The notes under the pieces were generated by a model, which had not been told where the DNA came from, searched no databases, and was given only the letters and a program-made list of their open reading frames with translations. A stretch of DNA of 64,000 nucleotides from Rhodanobacter sp. T12-5 (lineage in GTDB: Bacteria > Pseudomonadota > Gammaproteobacteria > Xanthomonadales > Rhodanobacteraceae): the NCBI RefSeq assembly GCF_008329435.1, contig NZ_NPKN01000001.1:496001-560000 (forward strand), read 5' to 3'. Shown in pieces: positions 42,153 through 52,177 of this stretch. The first letter of the stretch is position 1. Every line of letters begins with the position of its first letter. The translations under genes and the position numbers were made by a program.

Positions 42153-44720
42153 ATGCAATCCGGAAATTTGGGCGCTCGCGTCGATCGTGTGCTCGAGATG
42201 ACCGTGGTCTGGGTTCTGGCTGCCAGTGTGATGGGTCTGTTGACCACACTGTTCGGCCATTTTCTGGCGCCGCAGATCTGTATTGCGGCCACACTGCTGA
42301 CCGGGGTCTACGCCTGGCGTGTACGGGGGGGCGGGGTACCTGTCGCGCGTGTACCGGAATGGACGCATCTGGTTTTGCTTCTGCTGGTTTGCCTGTTCTT
42401 CCGCTTGCCCGCGTTCAATTACGTATTGGGTGGCCAAGACGAAGGGCTTTACGTCAACATTGCCCACTATATCGAGCACACCGGCGGTATCGAGGTTCGC
42501 GATACTGCCTTGGACAAGCTGCAGGGGTCACCCTTCGTCGACCGCTACCTCTCTGAGAATCGCCATGTACGGGCGTCTAGCGGACCGCTTAAAGGCGGTG
42601 ACTTTGTCAGCGGCGTTTATATCAAGAACCCGACAGGCGACAGTCTCAGCTTTCAATTTTACCATCTATTTCCGGTCTGGATGGCTCTGTTCATTGGGAG
42701 TTTCGGCAGCACCTTTGGGGTCTACGCGCTCACTTTCTTTGCTCTGCTGTCGGTGTTGTTCATGTATCGACTGGCGCTGGAGCTTACTGATTCGCCACGG
42801 GCGGCGTTAATTGCGGGACTACTGCTGGCAATCAATCCATTGCATGCCTTCTTCTCGAAATTTCCGGTAACGGAGGTACCGACGTTGGCATTTTCCTTGA
42901 TCGGATTTACCTATCTGACACGGTTCTGGAGTGCTGCGCCCAGTTCACGTCACAACCGCTGGCTGTTGCTGTCGATGCTGAGCTTCGGTGCACTGTTTGT
43001 CACCCGTATCAGTGGCTTCATGTACATCCCGTTTTTTGTCGCGATGGCGATGGCTGGCGCTGTCATGGATCAGGATCCTGTACGGCAGAGGAGCATGCAG
43101 CGCTGGGTGATGGGCGTTGTCGCCTTGTATGTATTGTCGGTGGGCTATGGTTTGCATTGGTCGCACCAGTACTCAGAGGATATTTACCGATCCTCTTTCG
43201 AACGCATCTTTCCCAGCCACTGGCGAGTCGAACTTGCGGCGGTCGTCGTTATCGGGATGCTGCTGTGGTGGGGCCTCACTGCCGCTGTGAATTCGGGTGC
43301 CGGTCGCGCTCTTGGCAAGAGCGTCATGACATTGGCGCGACGCGCGATTGGTCCGATCGTCTTGGTCGGTTTGGTCATTGGTACCTATAAGGTCTACCAG
43401 TTGGGCTGGACCGAGCATTTCCAAGGCGACCACGGACTGACTGTTGTCTGGGGACTGACTGGTAGTCATTGGCGGGCGGTGAGGGCCAGCAGCCTTGTCA
43501 CCCTATTTGTTTATCTCGGGCCCCTGATGCCGGTGGCATTCGTGGGATGGGTCTTGCGTCGTCAGGACGATCCGCGAATCGAATTCCTGCGATTTTTTGT
43601 GGCCGGATTTTTTGTCTATATTGCTGTCCTGCTGTGGGTAATTCCGTATGGACCCTATTACGCTCGCTATCTGCTCAGCGAAATCGTTCCGTACATGCTT
43701 TTGTTTGTCTTGGTGATTTGGTCGCGCATGCCTTCGGGTTACGGGCGACACACGCTGAGTGTGGCCATGACGATTACCCTGATCTACAGCGGCATAGTCA
43801 CGGCAGGGCAATTGGGCAAAAACGAAAGCGCCGGCTTGTATCAGTCCCTGGTGAAAATGTTGTCACCGGTGGACAGCAACGACGTTGTCTTGCTCGATGT
43901 CATGGGACCGGGCTTGCCGAACAACAGCGAGATCAAGACGCCGATCATGTTTACCCTCGGCCTCCCGGCAGTCACTATGAGTAGCGCGAGCCTGGCCGAT
44001 CCGAGCTATATCGCTGCATTGAATGCACGCTACAACGATGTCTTCGTGCTTTCGCCCTCTGCGGATACGCCGAGCGGATTCCAGCTCATAGACAGCACTC
44101 TGATCAAGGTCTGGGCGTACCAATGGAATCATTCTTATCCGCACAGTATCTTCTTGCGCGAGAACATGAACCTTTACCTCTATCGCCTGGACAGGCCTAT
44201 TTTCCCGCTCGGGCATCCTCAGGGATTCCAGGCGCCGGGTGCTTGGAATCAGTGGTTGGCAAGTGGCTGGAGTCAGCCGGAGAGCGCCGGGGTGTGGAGC
44301 AACGCCAAGTATGCCGAGATCGAGATCGACCCACGGGCGCTATCGCGGATCAGGCAGGGCATTCGTCTGACTTTCAGGATGAATGGCCTGATTACGGCAG
44401 CTCATCCACGGCAGCGGATACTGGTGAAGGTCAATGGGGTCCAAGTTGTCACCAGAACGATAACTTATCCTGATTCCCACTTGCTGCTCGATGTGGACAT
44501 CCCGGCGGCAGACCTCGATTCGACGCAAAAGATCCAGGTCGCTTTCGATTTGCCGGATGCAGCAACGCCGAAATCACTCGGCATCAACGGCGATCAACGT
44601 CTGTTGGCCATCATGTTGGAATCGCTGACAGCATCGCCGCTTGATCCCGGCGGTCAGCTGTCGACGAAGCCGATTGTGCCGACTCCGATACCCACCAAGT
44701 CAAACCCAAGGCAGCGTTGA
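42153..44720 (+). CDS. Membrane glycosyltransferase, GT-C/PMT-like
   Basis: An 855-residue protein with about 12 hydrophobic segments in the first 600 residues. An early acidic loop, GGQDEGLYVN, fits the conserved acidic site of the first periplasmic loop in GT-C enzymes (ArnT/PMT fold). A soluble C-terminal region follows, with a beta-rich part after about residue 700. Such enzymes use polyprenyl-phosphate sugars on the periplasmic side, for example to decorate O-antigen. The ATG at 42153 is five bases after AGGGGAA. The GT2 at 48985 could supply the lipid-linked donor. Substrate unknown. Confidence 0.78.
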   Translation: MQSGNLGARVDRVLEMTVVWVLAASVMGLLTTLFGHFLAPQICIAATLLTGVYAWRVRGGGVPVARVPEWTHLVLLLLVCLFFRLPAFNYVLGGQDEGLYVNIAHYIEHTGGIEVRDTALDKLQGSPFVDRYLSENRHVRASSGPLKGGDFVSGVYIKNPTGDSLSFQFYHLFPVWMALFIGSFGSTFGVYALTFFALLSVLFMYRLALELTDSPRAALIAGLLLAINPLHAFFSKFPVTEVPTLAFSLIGFTYLTRFWSAAPSSRHNRWLLLSMLSFGALFVTRISGFMYIPFFVAMAMAGAVMDQDPVRQRSMQRWVMGVVALYVLSVGYGLHWSHQYSEDIYRSSFERIFPSHWRVELAAVVVIGMLLWWGLTAAVNSGAGRALGKSVMTLARRAIGPIVLVGLVIGTYKVYQLGWTEHFQGDHGLTVVWGLTGSHWRAVRASSLVTLFVYLGPLMPVAFVGWVLRRQDDPRIEFLRFFVAGFFVYIAVLLWVIPYGPYYARYLLSEIVPYMLLFVLVIWSRMPSGYGRHTLSVAMTITLIYSGIVTAGQLGKNESAGLYQSLVKMLSPVDSNDVVLLDVMGPGLPNNSEIKTPIMFTLGLPAVTMSSASLADPSYIAALNARYNDVFVLSPSADTPSGFQLIDSTLIKVWAYQWNHSYPHSIFLRENMNLYLYRLDRPIFPLGHPQGFQAPGAWNQWLASGWSQPESAGVWSNAKYAEIEIDPRALSRIRQGIRLTFRMNGLITAAHPRQRILVKVNGVQVVTRTITYPDSHLLLDVDIPAADLDSTQKIQVAFDLPDAATPKSLGINGDQRLLAIMLESLTASPLDPGGQLSTKPIVPTPIPTKSNPRQR

Positions 44721-44729
44721 GAACCAGCC

Positions 44730-46076
44730 ATGCTCAAATGTTTCAAAGCCTACGACATCCGCGGCCGCGTCCCGGATGAGTTGAATGAAGATGTGGCTTA
44801 CCGCGTTGGCCGGGCATTTGCTCAGATCCTGCAGCCGCGAGAGGTGGTGGTCGGGTGCGACGTGCGGCTGGACAGTCCGCTGCTGGCGGCGGCGGTGGCG
44901 CGCGGGTTAAATGATGGTGGCGCAGCGGTGATCGACATCGGTCTGTGCGGCACCGAGGAGGTGTATTTCCAGACGGCGCACCGCGGTGTCGGCGGCGGTA
45001 TCATGGTCACGGCCAGCCATAATCCAATGGACTACAACGGCATGAAGCTGGTGCGCGACGGCTCGCGACCGGTCAGCGGCGATACCGGCTTGCGCGATAT
45101 CGAGGCGCTGACCGAGTCGGGCCGGTTCGTTCCGGTGGCAACGGTCGGCTCGCTGCGGGTGGATGCGGACAAGTCCGCTTATATCGAGCACTTGCTCGGC
45201 TACGTCGATCGCAGCGCCTTGCGGCCGCTCAAGATTGTGGTCAACGCCGGCAACGGCGGAGCTGGCGTGGTGATCGATGAACTGGCGCCGCATCTGCCGT
45301 TCGAATTCATCCGCATCCATCACGAACCGGACGGCCGTTTTCCGCATGGAATCCCGAATCCGCTGCTGCCGGAGAATCGCGCGGCCACGGCCGCGGCGGT
45401 GCGCGACAGCGGCGCCGACTTCGGCATCGCCTGGGATGGCGACTTCGACCGCTGCTTCTTCTTCGATGCCGACGGCGAGTTCATCGAGGGCTATTACCTG
45501 GTCGGGTTGCTGGCGGCGCAACTTTTGGCGAAGCATCCCGGCGGCAAGATCGTGCATGATCCGCGGCTGAGCTGGAACACCATCGACCTGGTCAAGGCTG
45601 CCGGGGGCGTGCCGGTTCTGTGCAAGACCGGGCATGCCTTCATCAAGGAGCGCATGCGGGCGGAGGACGCGGTCTATGGCGGCGAGATGAGCGCGCACCA
45701 CTACTTCCACGATTTCGCCTATTGCGACTCCGGCATGATTCCCTGGTTGCTGATTGCCGAGCGGGTCAGCAGTAGCGGCATGACCCTGGCGCAGATGGTC
45801 GAGCAACGCATCGCCGCCTATCCATGCAGCGGCGAGATCAACTTCAAGGTAGCCGATGCGGCAGCCGTGGTGCAGCGGTTGCAGGATCGTTATGCGACGG
45901 CCGCGGCGGTGGCGATCGACCACACCGATGGACTCAGCGTGGAGTTTGCGCAATGGCGCTTCAACGTGCGCTCATCCAACACCGAGCCATTGCTGCGGTT
46001 GAATGTCGAGACTCGCGCTGACGCAGACCTGCTTGCCGCGAAGACGGCGGAGATCGAGGCACTTATCGCTGAATAG
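44730..46076 (+). CDS. manB: Phosphomannomutase / phosphoglucomutase
   Basis: A 448-residue alpha-D-phosphohexomutase. It starts [19 protein letters not shown]. The phosphoserine loop is TASHNP (about 94-99, Ser96), the metal loop DGDFDR (236-241), the sugar-binding loop GEMSAHHYF (from about 318) and the phosphate loop RSSNTEP. It supplies mannose-1-phosphate (and perhaps glucose-1-phosphate) for the GDP- and dTDP-sugar enzymes of this window, as AlgC and XanA do. It ends the plus-strand O-antigen run. Confidence 0.95.
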   Translation: MLKCFKAYDIRGRVPDELNEDVAYRVGRAFAQILQPREVVVGCDVRLDSPLLAAAVARGLNDGGAAVIDIGLCGTEEVYFQTAHRGVGGGIMVTASHNPMDYNGMKLVRDGSRPVSGDTGLRDIEALTESGRFVPVATVGSLRVDADKSAYIEHLLGYVDRSALRPLKIVVNAGNGGAGVVIDELAPHLPFEFIRIHHEPDGRFPHGIPNPLLPENRAATAAAVRDSGADFGIAWDGDFDRCFFFDADGEFIEGYYLVGLLAAQLLAKHPGGKIVHDPRLSWNTIDLVKAAGGVPVLCKTGHAFIKERMRAEDAVYGGEMSAHHYFHDFAYCDSGMIPWLLIAERVSSSGMTLAQMVEQRIAAYPCSGEINFKVADAAAVVQRLQDRYATAAAVAIDHTDGLSVEFAQWRFNVRSSNTEPLLRLNVETRADADLLAAKTAEIEALIAE

Positions 46077-46136
46077 CCCTCAGGTGCCTGCGTCATCCGC
46101 AAGGTCAATGCCTAGCCATGAACAAGGTTGGGCGGG

Positions 46137-47075
46137 TCAGGCCATTTCTTCCGGTGGATAGCTCCGGAAGAGCCAGGAAGGCCGCCCGACATCGGCTTCG
46201 CGCCGATTGATCGAAGCGGTGAACAGGTACTGCCCGAGATCGTATTTGCGATTCGGTATTCCATTAATCAGAGCGCTTATCGCGGCAGCATTCCGAGCGT
46301 TGGGTGCAATGTCATCATGCACATTGGCCGTGTAAAAGGTCTCGACCTCGAATCCACAGTGCGCTAAGAGCAGCGAGAGTTCATGACGGGTGTATTCCCG
46401 GTTGTGACGCCCATAGGGCCCATATTTTGAATATGGATCGTAGATATTCCGCCCTTCGACAAACGCCGAGACGTTCTCCAGCCGTGCGGCATTCGGGGTG
46501 GTCAGGATCAACCGGCCCCCCGGCTTTAGGACGCGTTTCAGTTCCAGCATCGCATGCAACGGATCAACCGTGAGGTGTTCCAATACCTCACAAAACACGA
46601 CCACGTCAAAGCTGTCTGTCTCGAACGGCAGTGTTGTCAATTCGAGATTGGCATTGTGATAGGCCAGCCTGATGTCTTGGGGATCATCATCAAACCCGGG
46701 AAAGGCGACGCGCTGTACCGCTTCATGCGTGTCGCCGCCAAAGTAGTTCACCAGGGTGAATTCGAGATCAGGTCGGAACTTCCTGAACAGCAGTGTCATG
46801 AAATAGGGATTGGCACCGATCTCGAGTGCCTTGCCGCGTGAATCTTCAGGCGCAAGGCCGAGGGTGTGAATAAATCTTTCAAGATCAGCATGGACATACG
46901 CTGCCATCTCGCCCCGGGCCGAGCCATCGATGCTGGCCGGTTCCAGTGCAGTCAGCAGCCGTTCCCTCCCGTATCCGGTCGGCAGAGGAAGAGCAGGCTG
47001 AAATTGGCGTGGATCAGTGACGTCGTCATGGCGGATCGACAAGAACTTGTTCTTCACGGCTCGGACCAGATTCAT
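46137..47075 (-). CDS. Class I SAM-dependent methyltransferase
   Basis: A 312-residue protein. The SAM-binding motif I is a variant, ALEIGANPYFMT. It is followed by DVVVFCEVLEHLTVDPLHAM and LKRVLKPGGRLILTTPNA, typical of Methyltransf_11/23 small-molecule enzymes. The ATG at 47075 has AAGGA five bases upstream. Motif I lacks the usual GxGxG, having GANP instead. It converges on manB and lies in the LPS locus, so a sugar or glycan substrate is likely, but nothing in the sequence names it. Confidence 0.8.
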   Translation of the reverse strand: MNLVRAVKNKFLSIRHDDVTDPRQFQPALPLPTGYGRERLLTALEPASIDGSARGEMAAYVHADLERFIHTLGLAPEDSRGKALEIGANPYFMTLLFRKFRPDLEFTLVNYFGGDTHEAVQRVAFPGFDDDPQDIRLAYHNANLELTTLPFETDSFDVVVFCEVLEHLTVDPLHAMLELKRVLKPGGRLILTTPNAARLENVSAFVEGRNIYDPYSKYGPYGRHNREYTRHELSLLLAHCGFEVETFYTANVHDDIAPNARNAAAISALINGIPNRKYDLGQYLFTASINRREADVGRPSWLFRSYPPEEMA

Positions 47076-47208
47076 TGAATTCCTTGGCGATGGGTTGAGT
47101 TCAATTTTTCGGAGCTTGCATAGGTAGCTCGATGGTTTCGCGAACGGCGCCACCGGCAAATACTGAAGGGTGGTTCACCAGCCAGGGTAGGTGGATGCCC
47201 GCGTTTGC

Positions 47209-48621
47209 TCAGGCGCGACCGTAGACATCCTCCAGCCGTACGATGTCGTCTTCGCCTAGGTAGCTGCCGGACTGCACCTCGATCAGCTCCAGCGGCAACT
47301 TGCCGACGTTGCGCAGGCGATGCACGCTGCCCAGCGGCAGGTAGGTACTCTGGTTCTCGCTGAGCATGAACACCTCGTCGTTGCGCGTCACTTCCGCGGT
47401 GCCGGACACCACGATCCAGTGCTCGGCCCGGTGATGGTGCTTCTGCAAACTCAGTGCTGCGCCCGCCTTGACCACGATGCGCTTGACCTGGAAGCGTTCG
47501 CCCATGTCAATGGAGTCGTAGCTTCCCCAGGGCCGATATACCTTGCGATGGAACATGTGTTCCGGGCGGTCGGCGGCTTTCAACTGGTCGACCAGCTTCT
47601 TCACATCTTGCGCATGATCGCGAGCGGCCACCAGCACGGCGTCGGGCGTGTCGACCACAACCAGATCATGCACGCCGAGCAGTGCAACCATGCGACGATC
47701 CGTACTGCGGACAAAGCAATTGTCGCTGTCCAGCGCGAGCACATCGCCTTCAAGCCGATTGCCGTTGCCATCGCGTTCGGACGCAGCCCACAAGGCGGCC
47801 CAGGAACCGATGTCGCTCCACTCGCAACTGACCGGAACTACAGCGGCGCGCCGGGTTCTTTCCATGACGGCGTAGTCGATCGAATCTTCCGGAACCTTGG
47901 CAAACGCTTCCTTGTCGATGCGCACGAAATCGAGATCCGTATGCGCACCTTCGAAGGCCGCGGCGACGCCGGCATGGATCGATGGGGCTTGTTGCGCCAG
48001 CTCTTCAAGCAGGCGACTCGCCTGGAACAGGAACATGCCCGAATTCCAGTCGTAGGTGCCGGTATTCAGATAGGACTCGGCGGTGGCGCGGTCGGGCTTC
48101 TCCACGAAGGCGTCAACCTGGTAGCCGCTGTCGTTCAGTGGATTGCCGCGGCGGATGTAGCCGAACCCGGTTTCCGGGGCATCCGGACGAATGCCGAAGG
48201 TGACCAGCCAACCATCTGCAGCCATTGGCAACGCCTTGCGCACGGCATCGCCAAAGCTGTCCTTATCGCCGATAAGGTGGTCGGCGGGAAGCACCAGCAA
48301 GGTGGCATCGGGATCCCTGCTCAAGGCCTGCAGTGCAGCGAGTGCGATGGCTGGCGCAGTATTGCGAGCGACCGGTTCGAGCAGGATCGAGGCATCGGAG
48401 ACGCCAAGCATCTGCAACTGCTCGGCAACAAGGAAGCGATGATCCTCGCTGCAGACCACGATCGGGCTGACCGCGCCAGGCAGCGTCTGCGCACGCGCCA
48501 CGGTTTGCTGGAACAGTGTCGAGTCACCGGCGAGCGGGAGGAACTGCTTGGGCAGGTTCTTGCGCGACAGCGGCCATAGCCGGGTGCCGCTGCCGCCACT
48601 GAGGATGACGGGAATCAACAT
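47209..48621 (-). CDS. manC: Mannose-1-phosphate guanylyltransferase / mannose-6-phosphate isomerase (copy 2)
   Basis: A 470-residue bifunctional type II enzyme, paralogous to the one at 25297 over its full length. It shares LSGGSGTRLWPLSRKNLPKQ, GIRPDAPETGFGYIRRGNP, WSDIGSWAALW, QKHHHRAEHWIVVSGTAEV and a near-identical end (LGEDDIVRLEDVYGRA). The ATG at 48621 has AAGGAG six bases upstream; an upstream in-frame ATG would add ten atypical residues. It stands alone, not in an operon with manB. Together the two copies give redundant GDP-mannose supply. Confidence 0.95.
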   Translation of the reverse strand: MLIPVILSGGSGTRLWPLSRKNLPKQFLPLAGDSTLFQQTVARAQTLPGAVSPIVVCSEDHRFLVAEQLQMLGVSDASILLEPVARNTAPAIALAALQALSRDPDATLLVLPADHLIGDKDSFGDAVRKALPMAADGWLVTFGIRPDAPETGFGYIRRGNPLNDSGYQVDAFVEKPDRATAESYLNTGTYDWNSGMFLFQASRLLEELAQQAPSIHAGVAAAFEGAHTDLDFVRIDKEAFAKVPEDSIDYAVMERTRRAAVVPVSCEWSDIGSWAALWAASERDGNGNRLEGDVLALDSDNCFVRSTDRRMVALLGVHDLVVVDTPDAVLVAARDHAQDVKKLVDQLKAADRPEHMFHRKVYRPWGSYDSIDMGERFQVKRIVVKAGAALSLQKHHHRAEHWIVVSGTAEVTRNDEVFMLSENQSTYLPLGSVHRLRNVGKLPLELIEVQSGSYLGEDDIVRLEDVYGRA

Positions 48622-48769
48622 GAAGAACTCCTTTTCAAGGTTCAAGTTCAAGTGGCGTAAGGTTGCGCCGCCGCAGGATTGCCGGCATCCGTTTGGGCAG
48701 TGCAGGCGCCGACGTCTAAGTTCTCCAAGTGTAATACTCCGACTTGCCCGAAGTCTGAGGAGGCCTTGA

Positions 48770-48940
48770 ATGGCTGAAGCGGCTGCATGTCATGGGAGGG
48801 TTGCGCGATTGCGTCGACTTAGTTGGCGAGATAACGTCAGCAACGCCATGATTACGCTCAGTGCGAGCGTCCAGGCTCTGCTTGATCCACTACTCGGCTG
48901 GAAGACTCCGCTGACACTGTACGACCGGCTCCGGGATTGA
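48770..48940 (+). CDS. Small hypothetical open frame in a 363-base intergenic gap
   Basis: The gap 48622-48984 separates manC copy 2 from the GT2. Its only possible gene is a 56-codon frame, MAEAAACHGRVARLRR... ending TPLTLYDRLRD, with GAGGAG seven bases before the ATG. The sequence has no recognised family and could be a decayed fragment. Otherwise the gap has no clear feature. Confidence 0.2.
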   Translation: MAEAAACHGRVARLRRLSWRDNVSNAMITLSASVQALLDPLLGWKTPLTLYDRLRD

Positions 48941-48984
48941 TGCGTCCGGGCATGGATCCGGTGAAGCATGCGTACATGCTTGGA

Positions 48985-49938
48985 TCAATCCCGATCACGA
49001 CGGTCGTAGCTCATTTTCTTCAGACGGGTGTTGATGTTTTCCATCAGCTTGCGATTAGTGGCGATCAAGTCACCGATCAGCCCCATCATGTACAGCAACA
49101 TGCCGAGCGTGACGCACAGCGAGGCGAGGATGACCGACTGCACGTGGCCTTCGCCGCTGTGGTCGAGATAGTAATAAAGGAAGCGTGCGCCCGCAGCGAG
49201 GCCGATCAGCCAGAATACCGAGCCCACGTAGAAGAACAGCGCCAAGGGACGGTAGATCACGAAGACGCGGAGGATTGTCACCAGCGAACGCTTGACGTAG
49301 CTGGAGATGCTCTTGACCAGTCGCGACGGGCGCAGGTCGCCGTTGGTGCGAATCGGCACGGAAACGATGGTCAGGTTGCTCTGGCCCGCCTGGATGATGG
49401 TTTCCAGTGTGTAGGTATAGGCGTTGAACACGTTGAGGCGCATGGCCGCTTCGCGCGACATTGCGCGGAAGCCGCTCGGGGCATCGGCGACGTCGGTCTT
49501 GCTGGCCACGCGCACGGCCCAACTGCCAAGTCGCTGCAGCTTTTTCTTGATCCAGGAAAAATGTTCGGTCTCGTCGATCGGTCGCGCACCGATGACGATG
49601 TCGGCCTCGTGGGCCAGCACCGGCGCAGTAAGCTTGGGAATGTCGGCACCACAGTACTGGTTGTCCGCATCGGTATTGACGATGACGTCAGCGCCGAGGC
49701 TCAGGCATGCATCGAGGCCGGACATGAAGCCGACGGCCAAGCCCCGATTCACCGGGTGGCGCACGACGTGATGGACACCGCTCTGACGGGCAACTTCCGC
49801 TGTGTTGTCAGTCGAGCCGTCGTCGATGATCAGCCATTCAACGGAGTCAAAACCCACGACTTCACGAGGCAGTTCAGCCAAGGCGATCGCCAGCGTCTCG
49901 GCTTCATTGAGGCAGGGAATCTGGATGATGAGTTTCAT
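48985..49938 (-). CDS. GT2 family polyprenyl-phosphate glycosyltransferase
   Basis: A 317-residue protein. The GT-A core has IIQIPCLNEAETL, IDDGSTDNTAEVAR and the DxD-type NTDADNQYCGADIP. Two hydrophobic helices follow at about 225-245 and 265-290. This is the DPM1/GtrB architecture that moves a sugar from a nucleotide to polyprenyl phosphate. It could supply a lipid-linked donor to the GT-C protein at 42153. Transcribed 20 bases after the acyltransferase gene on the same strand. Confidence 0.85.
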   Translation of the reverse strand: MKLIIQIPCLNEAETLAIALAELPREVVGFDSVEWLIIDDGSTDNTAEVARQSGVHHVVRHPVNRGLAVGFMSGLDACLSLGADVIVNTDADNQYCGADIPKLTAPVLAHEADIVIGARPIDETEHFSWIKKKLQRLGSWAVRVASKTDVADAPSGFRAMSREAAMRLNVFNAYTYTLETIIQAGQSNLTIVSVPIRTNGDLRPSRLVKSISSYVKRSLVTILRVFVIYRPLALFFYVGSVFWLIGLAAGARFLYYYLDHSGEGHVQSVILASLCVTLGMLLYMMGLIGDLIATNRKLMENINTRLKKMSYDRRDRD

Positions 49939-49958
49939 GGATATCCTTTACCTACCGA

Positions 49959-51089
49959 TTAGGGGGCTGCTGCAGATTTAAGTCGTGCTTGGCGGCGCCG
50001 ATTGAGGAGGATCTGACCGGGTTGCTCTATGTACTTGTAGGTCAAATGCGACAATGAGATAAGAAGGAGAAAATATAAAGCCATGATCGGTAAATCATTG
50101 TAAATTAGTGTAATTTCACAGTAACTGCAAATGACAACGAACAATAGTTGCAGAGGGAAATGAACAAGATAGATGGAATAAGATATTTCACCTAAAAAAA
50201 CAAGTGGCCGCAATTCGAGAAATTTTTTGATGTTCTTTGACTTAAAAACGGTGGCAAGCACAAGTGCTGACAGAGCAATGACAGCAAGATACGAAACGAC
50301 ACTCGCATGAGGTCGTCGCGTATTCATGAAGATAATGAGAGCCGTAATTACTGCGAGAACTAAAAAGTCCCACGCCCAGGAAGGTAGCCTTGAGTAGGCA
50401 AGCCAACCGCGGCGATGTGCGAGTTGCAACATGATGCCGGTACCGAAACCAAGCATGCAGCGAACCAACTGTGCATCAAGATATCCGAGCACTCGGTCAC
50501 CGTTGACAATGCTATGCGAAGACACGAAAAGCAATATGCATATTGCCAAACTGGAAAGAAGGTAAACGCCGCGCAACAGGAGCGTGCTTGCAATAAATGC
50601 GAGGAACGCAATATTGACAACAAATTCGGTCGATATCGACCATGCGGGGCCATTGAAGGAATAACCTTCCTGAAACCCAATACCGTTGATCATCGCGAGA
50701 TTGAGTAAAAAATGATATCCATTATTGAACGTATAAATAAAAGGAGCGTCGCCATGGCTTGTTAGAAGCCACTGCAAAATTGCCACAATAAGGAGTGTAA
50801 AAAAATGTAGCGGATAGAGGCGCGCAATTCGGGAGCGAACGTTCGCGCCCAAGCGATGCCTGCGACTATCTGTCCAGTAGGCCCGGGTAATGACGTATCC
50901 GGAGAGGACAAAAAAGAAGTCAACGAGGAGGTAACCTGCACGATAAAATGGCGTAAACACACCGGCAAGCGGGTGCGCCTGAAAGTGAGCGCCGTAATGC
51001 CATAGAACCACGCCTAGTGCGGCTAAGCCACGCAAGCTATCGAAAGCCTTGATACGTCCGGTTTCCGAACGAGCGCAAATGCTATTCAT
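49959..51089 (-). CDS. Acyltransferase 3 family protein (OafA-like)
   Basis: A 376-residue polytopic membrane protein with about ten hydrophobic segments. It has the hallmark FDSLRGLAALGVVLWHYG near the start, DFFFVLSGYVITR, the ARLYPLHFFTL segment and GEISYSIYLVHFPLQ near the end. Members transfer acetyl or other acyl groups to cell-surface sugars such as O-antigen. The ATG at 51089 has AAGGA upstream. The GC content is visibly lower than its neighbours and the coding uses more A/T-ending codons, which suggests recent transfer into the LPS locus. Confidence 0.88.
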   Translation of the reverse strand: MNSICARSETGRIKAFDSLRGLAALGVVLWHYGAHFQAHPLAGVFTPFYRAGYLLVDFFFVLSGYVITRAYWTDSRRHRLGANVRSRIARLYPLHFFTLLIVAILQWLLTSHGDAPFIYTFNNGYHFLLNLAMINGIGFQEGYSFNGPAWSISTEFVVNIAFLAFIASTLLLRGVYLLSSLAICILLFVSSHSIVNGDRVLGYLDAQLVRCMLGFGTGIMLQLAHRRGWLAYSRLPSWAWDFLVLAVITALIIFMNTRRPHASVVSYLAVIALSALVLATVFKSKNIKKFLELRPLVFLGEISYSIYLVHFPLQLLFVVICSYCEITLIYNDLPIMALYFLLLISLSHLTYKYIEQPGQILLNRRRQARLKSAAAP

Positions 51090-51220
51090 CGAATAGTATC
51101 CTTGGTATTTGTTGCATGCCGTTCTGCAGTTCACATGACCGAATGAACCTTCTCACGCGCCAGTCAAGACGCTTCTTTGCCAAATAGTGTGCTCGCGTCG
51201 TTGAACACGGCGCGAAACTA

Positions 51221-52177
51221 TCATATTGAGTCAGAATGGGCATTGCTTTGAATTCCCCGTTGCATGTTGCGCAAAATAAGCCCTAGAACGAAGGCCAATC
51301 CATCGCCAATGGTGGTGATAAGGCGTAATGCGGCTGCGGCTGCTGTGGCTGCTTCAATACCAAATAATGGGCTGAGTCCTAACAATAAGATAATTTCACG
51401 TATACCAAGTCCAGCCGGCGCGCCAGGGATGAGAAATCCCAGTAGCCACGCAGCTGCATAGACGCCCGTTGTATCGATCCAGTATGGGGCGCTGAAATTA
51501 CCTGAAAAGGCGATGCATAGGAGATACAGGGCTGTCCCCCCAATCAGAAAACTCGCGCAATGAGTTGACCATGCGGCGGCTAGTAACGGAAACTTCTCGC
51601 GGCGAACTAGTTGGGCGATATGCCCCAACTGGCGGATTACCATTCTTCGTGCCGCCGGAAGCAGCATGACAATGCCGGGAAATGCAACAAACGCGGCGAT
51701 CAGGATGGCCACCGTTCGGGTATTTGCAGATCCTTTGTCGCTCGCAACTTGGATCAGAAGATGCAACGCAGGAAAACTGGCCGCAAAGGCTGCGAAGAGG
51801 ACGAGCATTGTATCCATGAGCATGCTGCCAAGCACGATCTCTGTTGGCAATCCTTCACGCTTGGCAAGCAGGACGCGACCGACATGATGACCGACATTGC
51901 CGGGCAAGTATTTCGCAAACTGCGACAACAACAGGATCTGCAGCATGACGCGGTAGCCCAACGGATAACCCAATGCTTTAAGTGAGCGACCCCATGCAAA
52001 AGTTACTAGCGCATACGTCCCAATGTACAGAATCAAAGTTAGCGCAAGGGCGGGCCAGACCCATTTTGCCCATTTCATGTGGGTAAACACGTCCCAATGA
52101 ACGGCAACAGAGCGGAAGAAGAAAAATCCACAGGCCAAACTGATCAAGAGTCCGGCGATTGTAAGAAGACGCTTCAT
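51221..52177 (-). CDS. LPG-synthase-TM / UPF0104-type membrane protein
   Basis: A 318-residue protein with about eight hydrophobic segments (for example LLTIAGLLISLACGFFFFRS and GVYAAAWLLGFLIPGAPAGLGIREIILL). The GxPGGxGxRE-type motif of this family appears as GAPAGLGIREIILLLGLSP. Members resemble the flippase half of MprF without the lysyl-transferase domain. In polysaccharide loci their role is unclear. The ATG overlaps the methyltransferase stop (ATGA), so the two are coupled. Confidence 0.8.
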   Translation of the reverse strand: MKRLLTIAGLLISLACGFFFFRSVAVHWDVFTHMKWAKWVWPALALTLILYIGTYALVTFAWGRSLKALGYPLGYRVMLQILLLSQFAKYLPGNVGHHVGRVLLAKREGLPTEIVLGSMLMDTMLVLFAAFAASFPALHLLIQVASDKGSANTRTVAILIAAFVAFPGIVMLLPAARRMVIRQLGHIAQLVRREKFPLLAAAWSTHCASFLIGGTALYLLCIAFSGNFSAPYWIDTTGVYAAAWLLGFLIPGAPAGLGIREIILLLGLSPLFGIEAATAAAAALRLITTIGDGLAFVLGLILRNMQRGIQSNAHSDSI

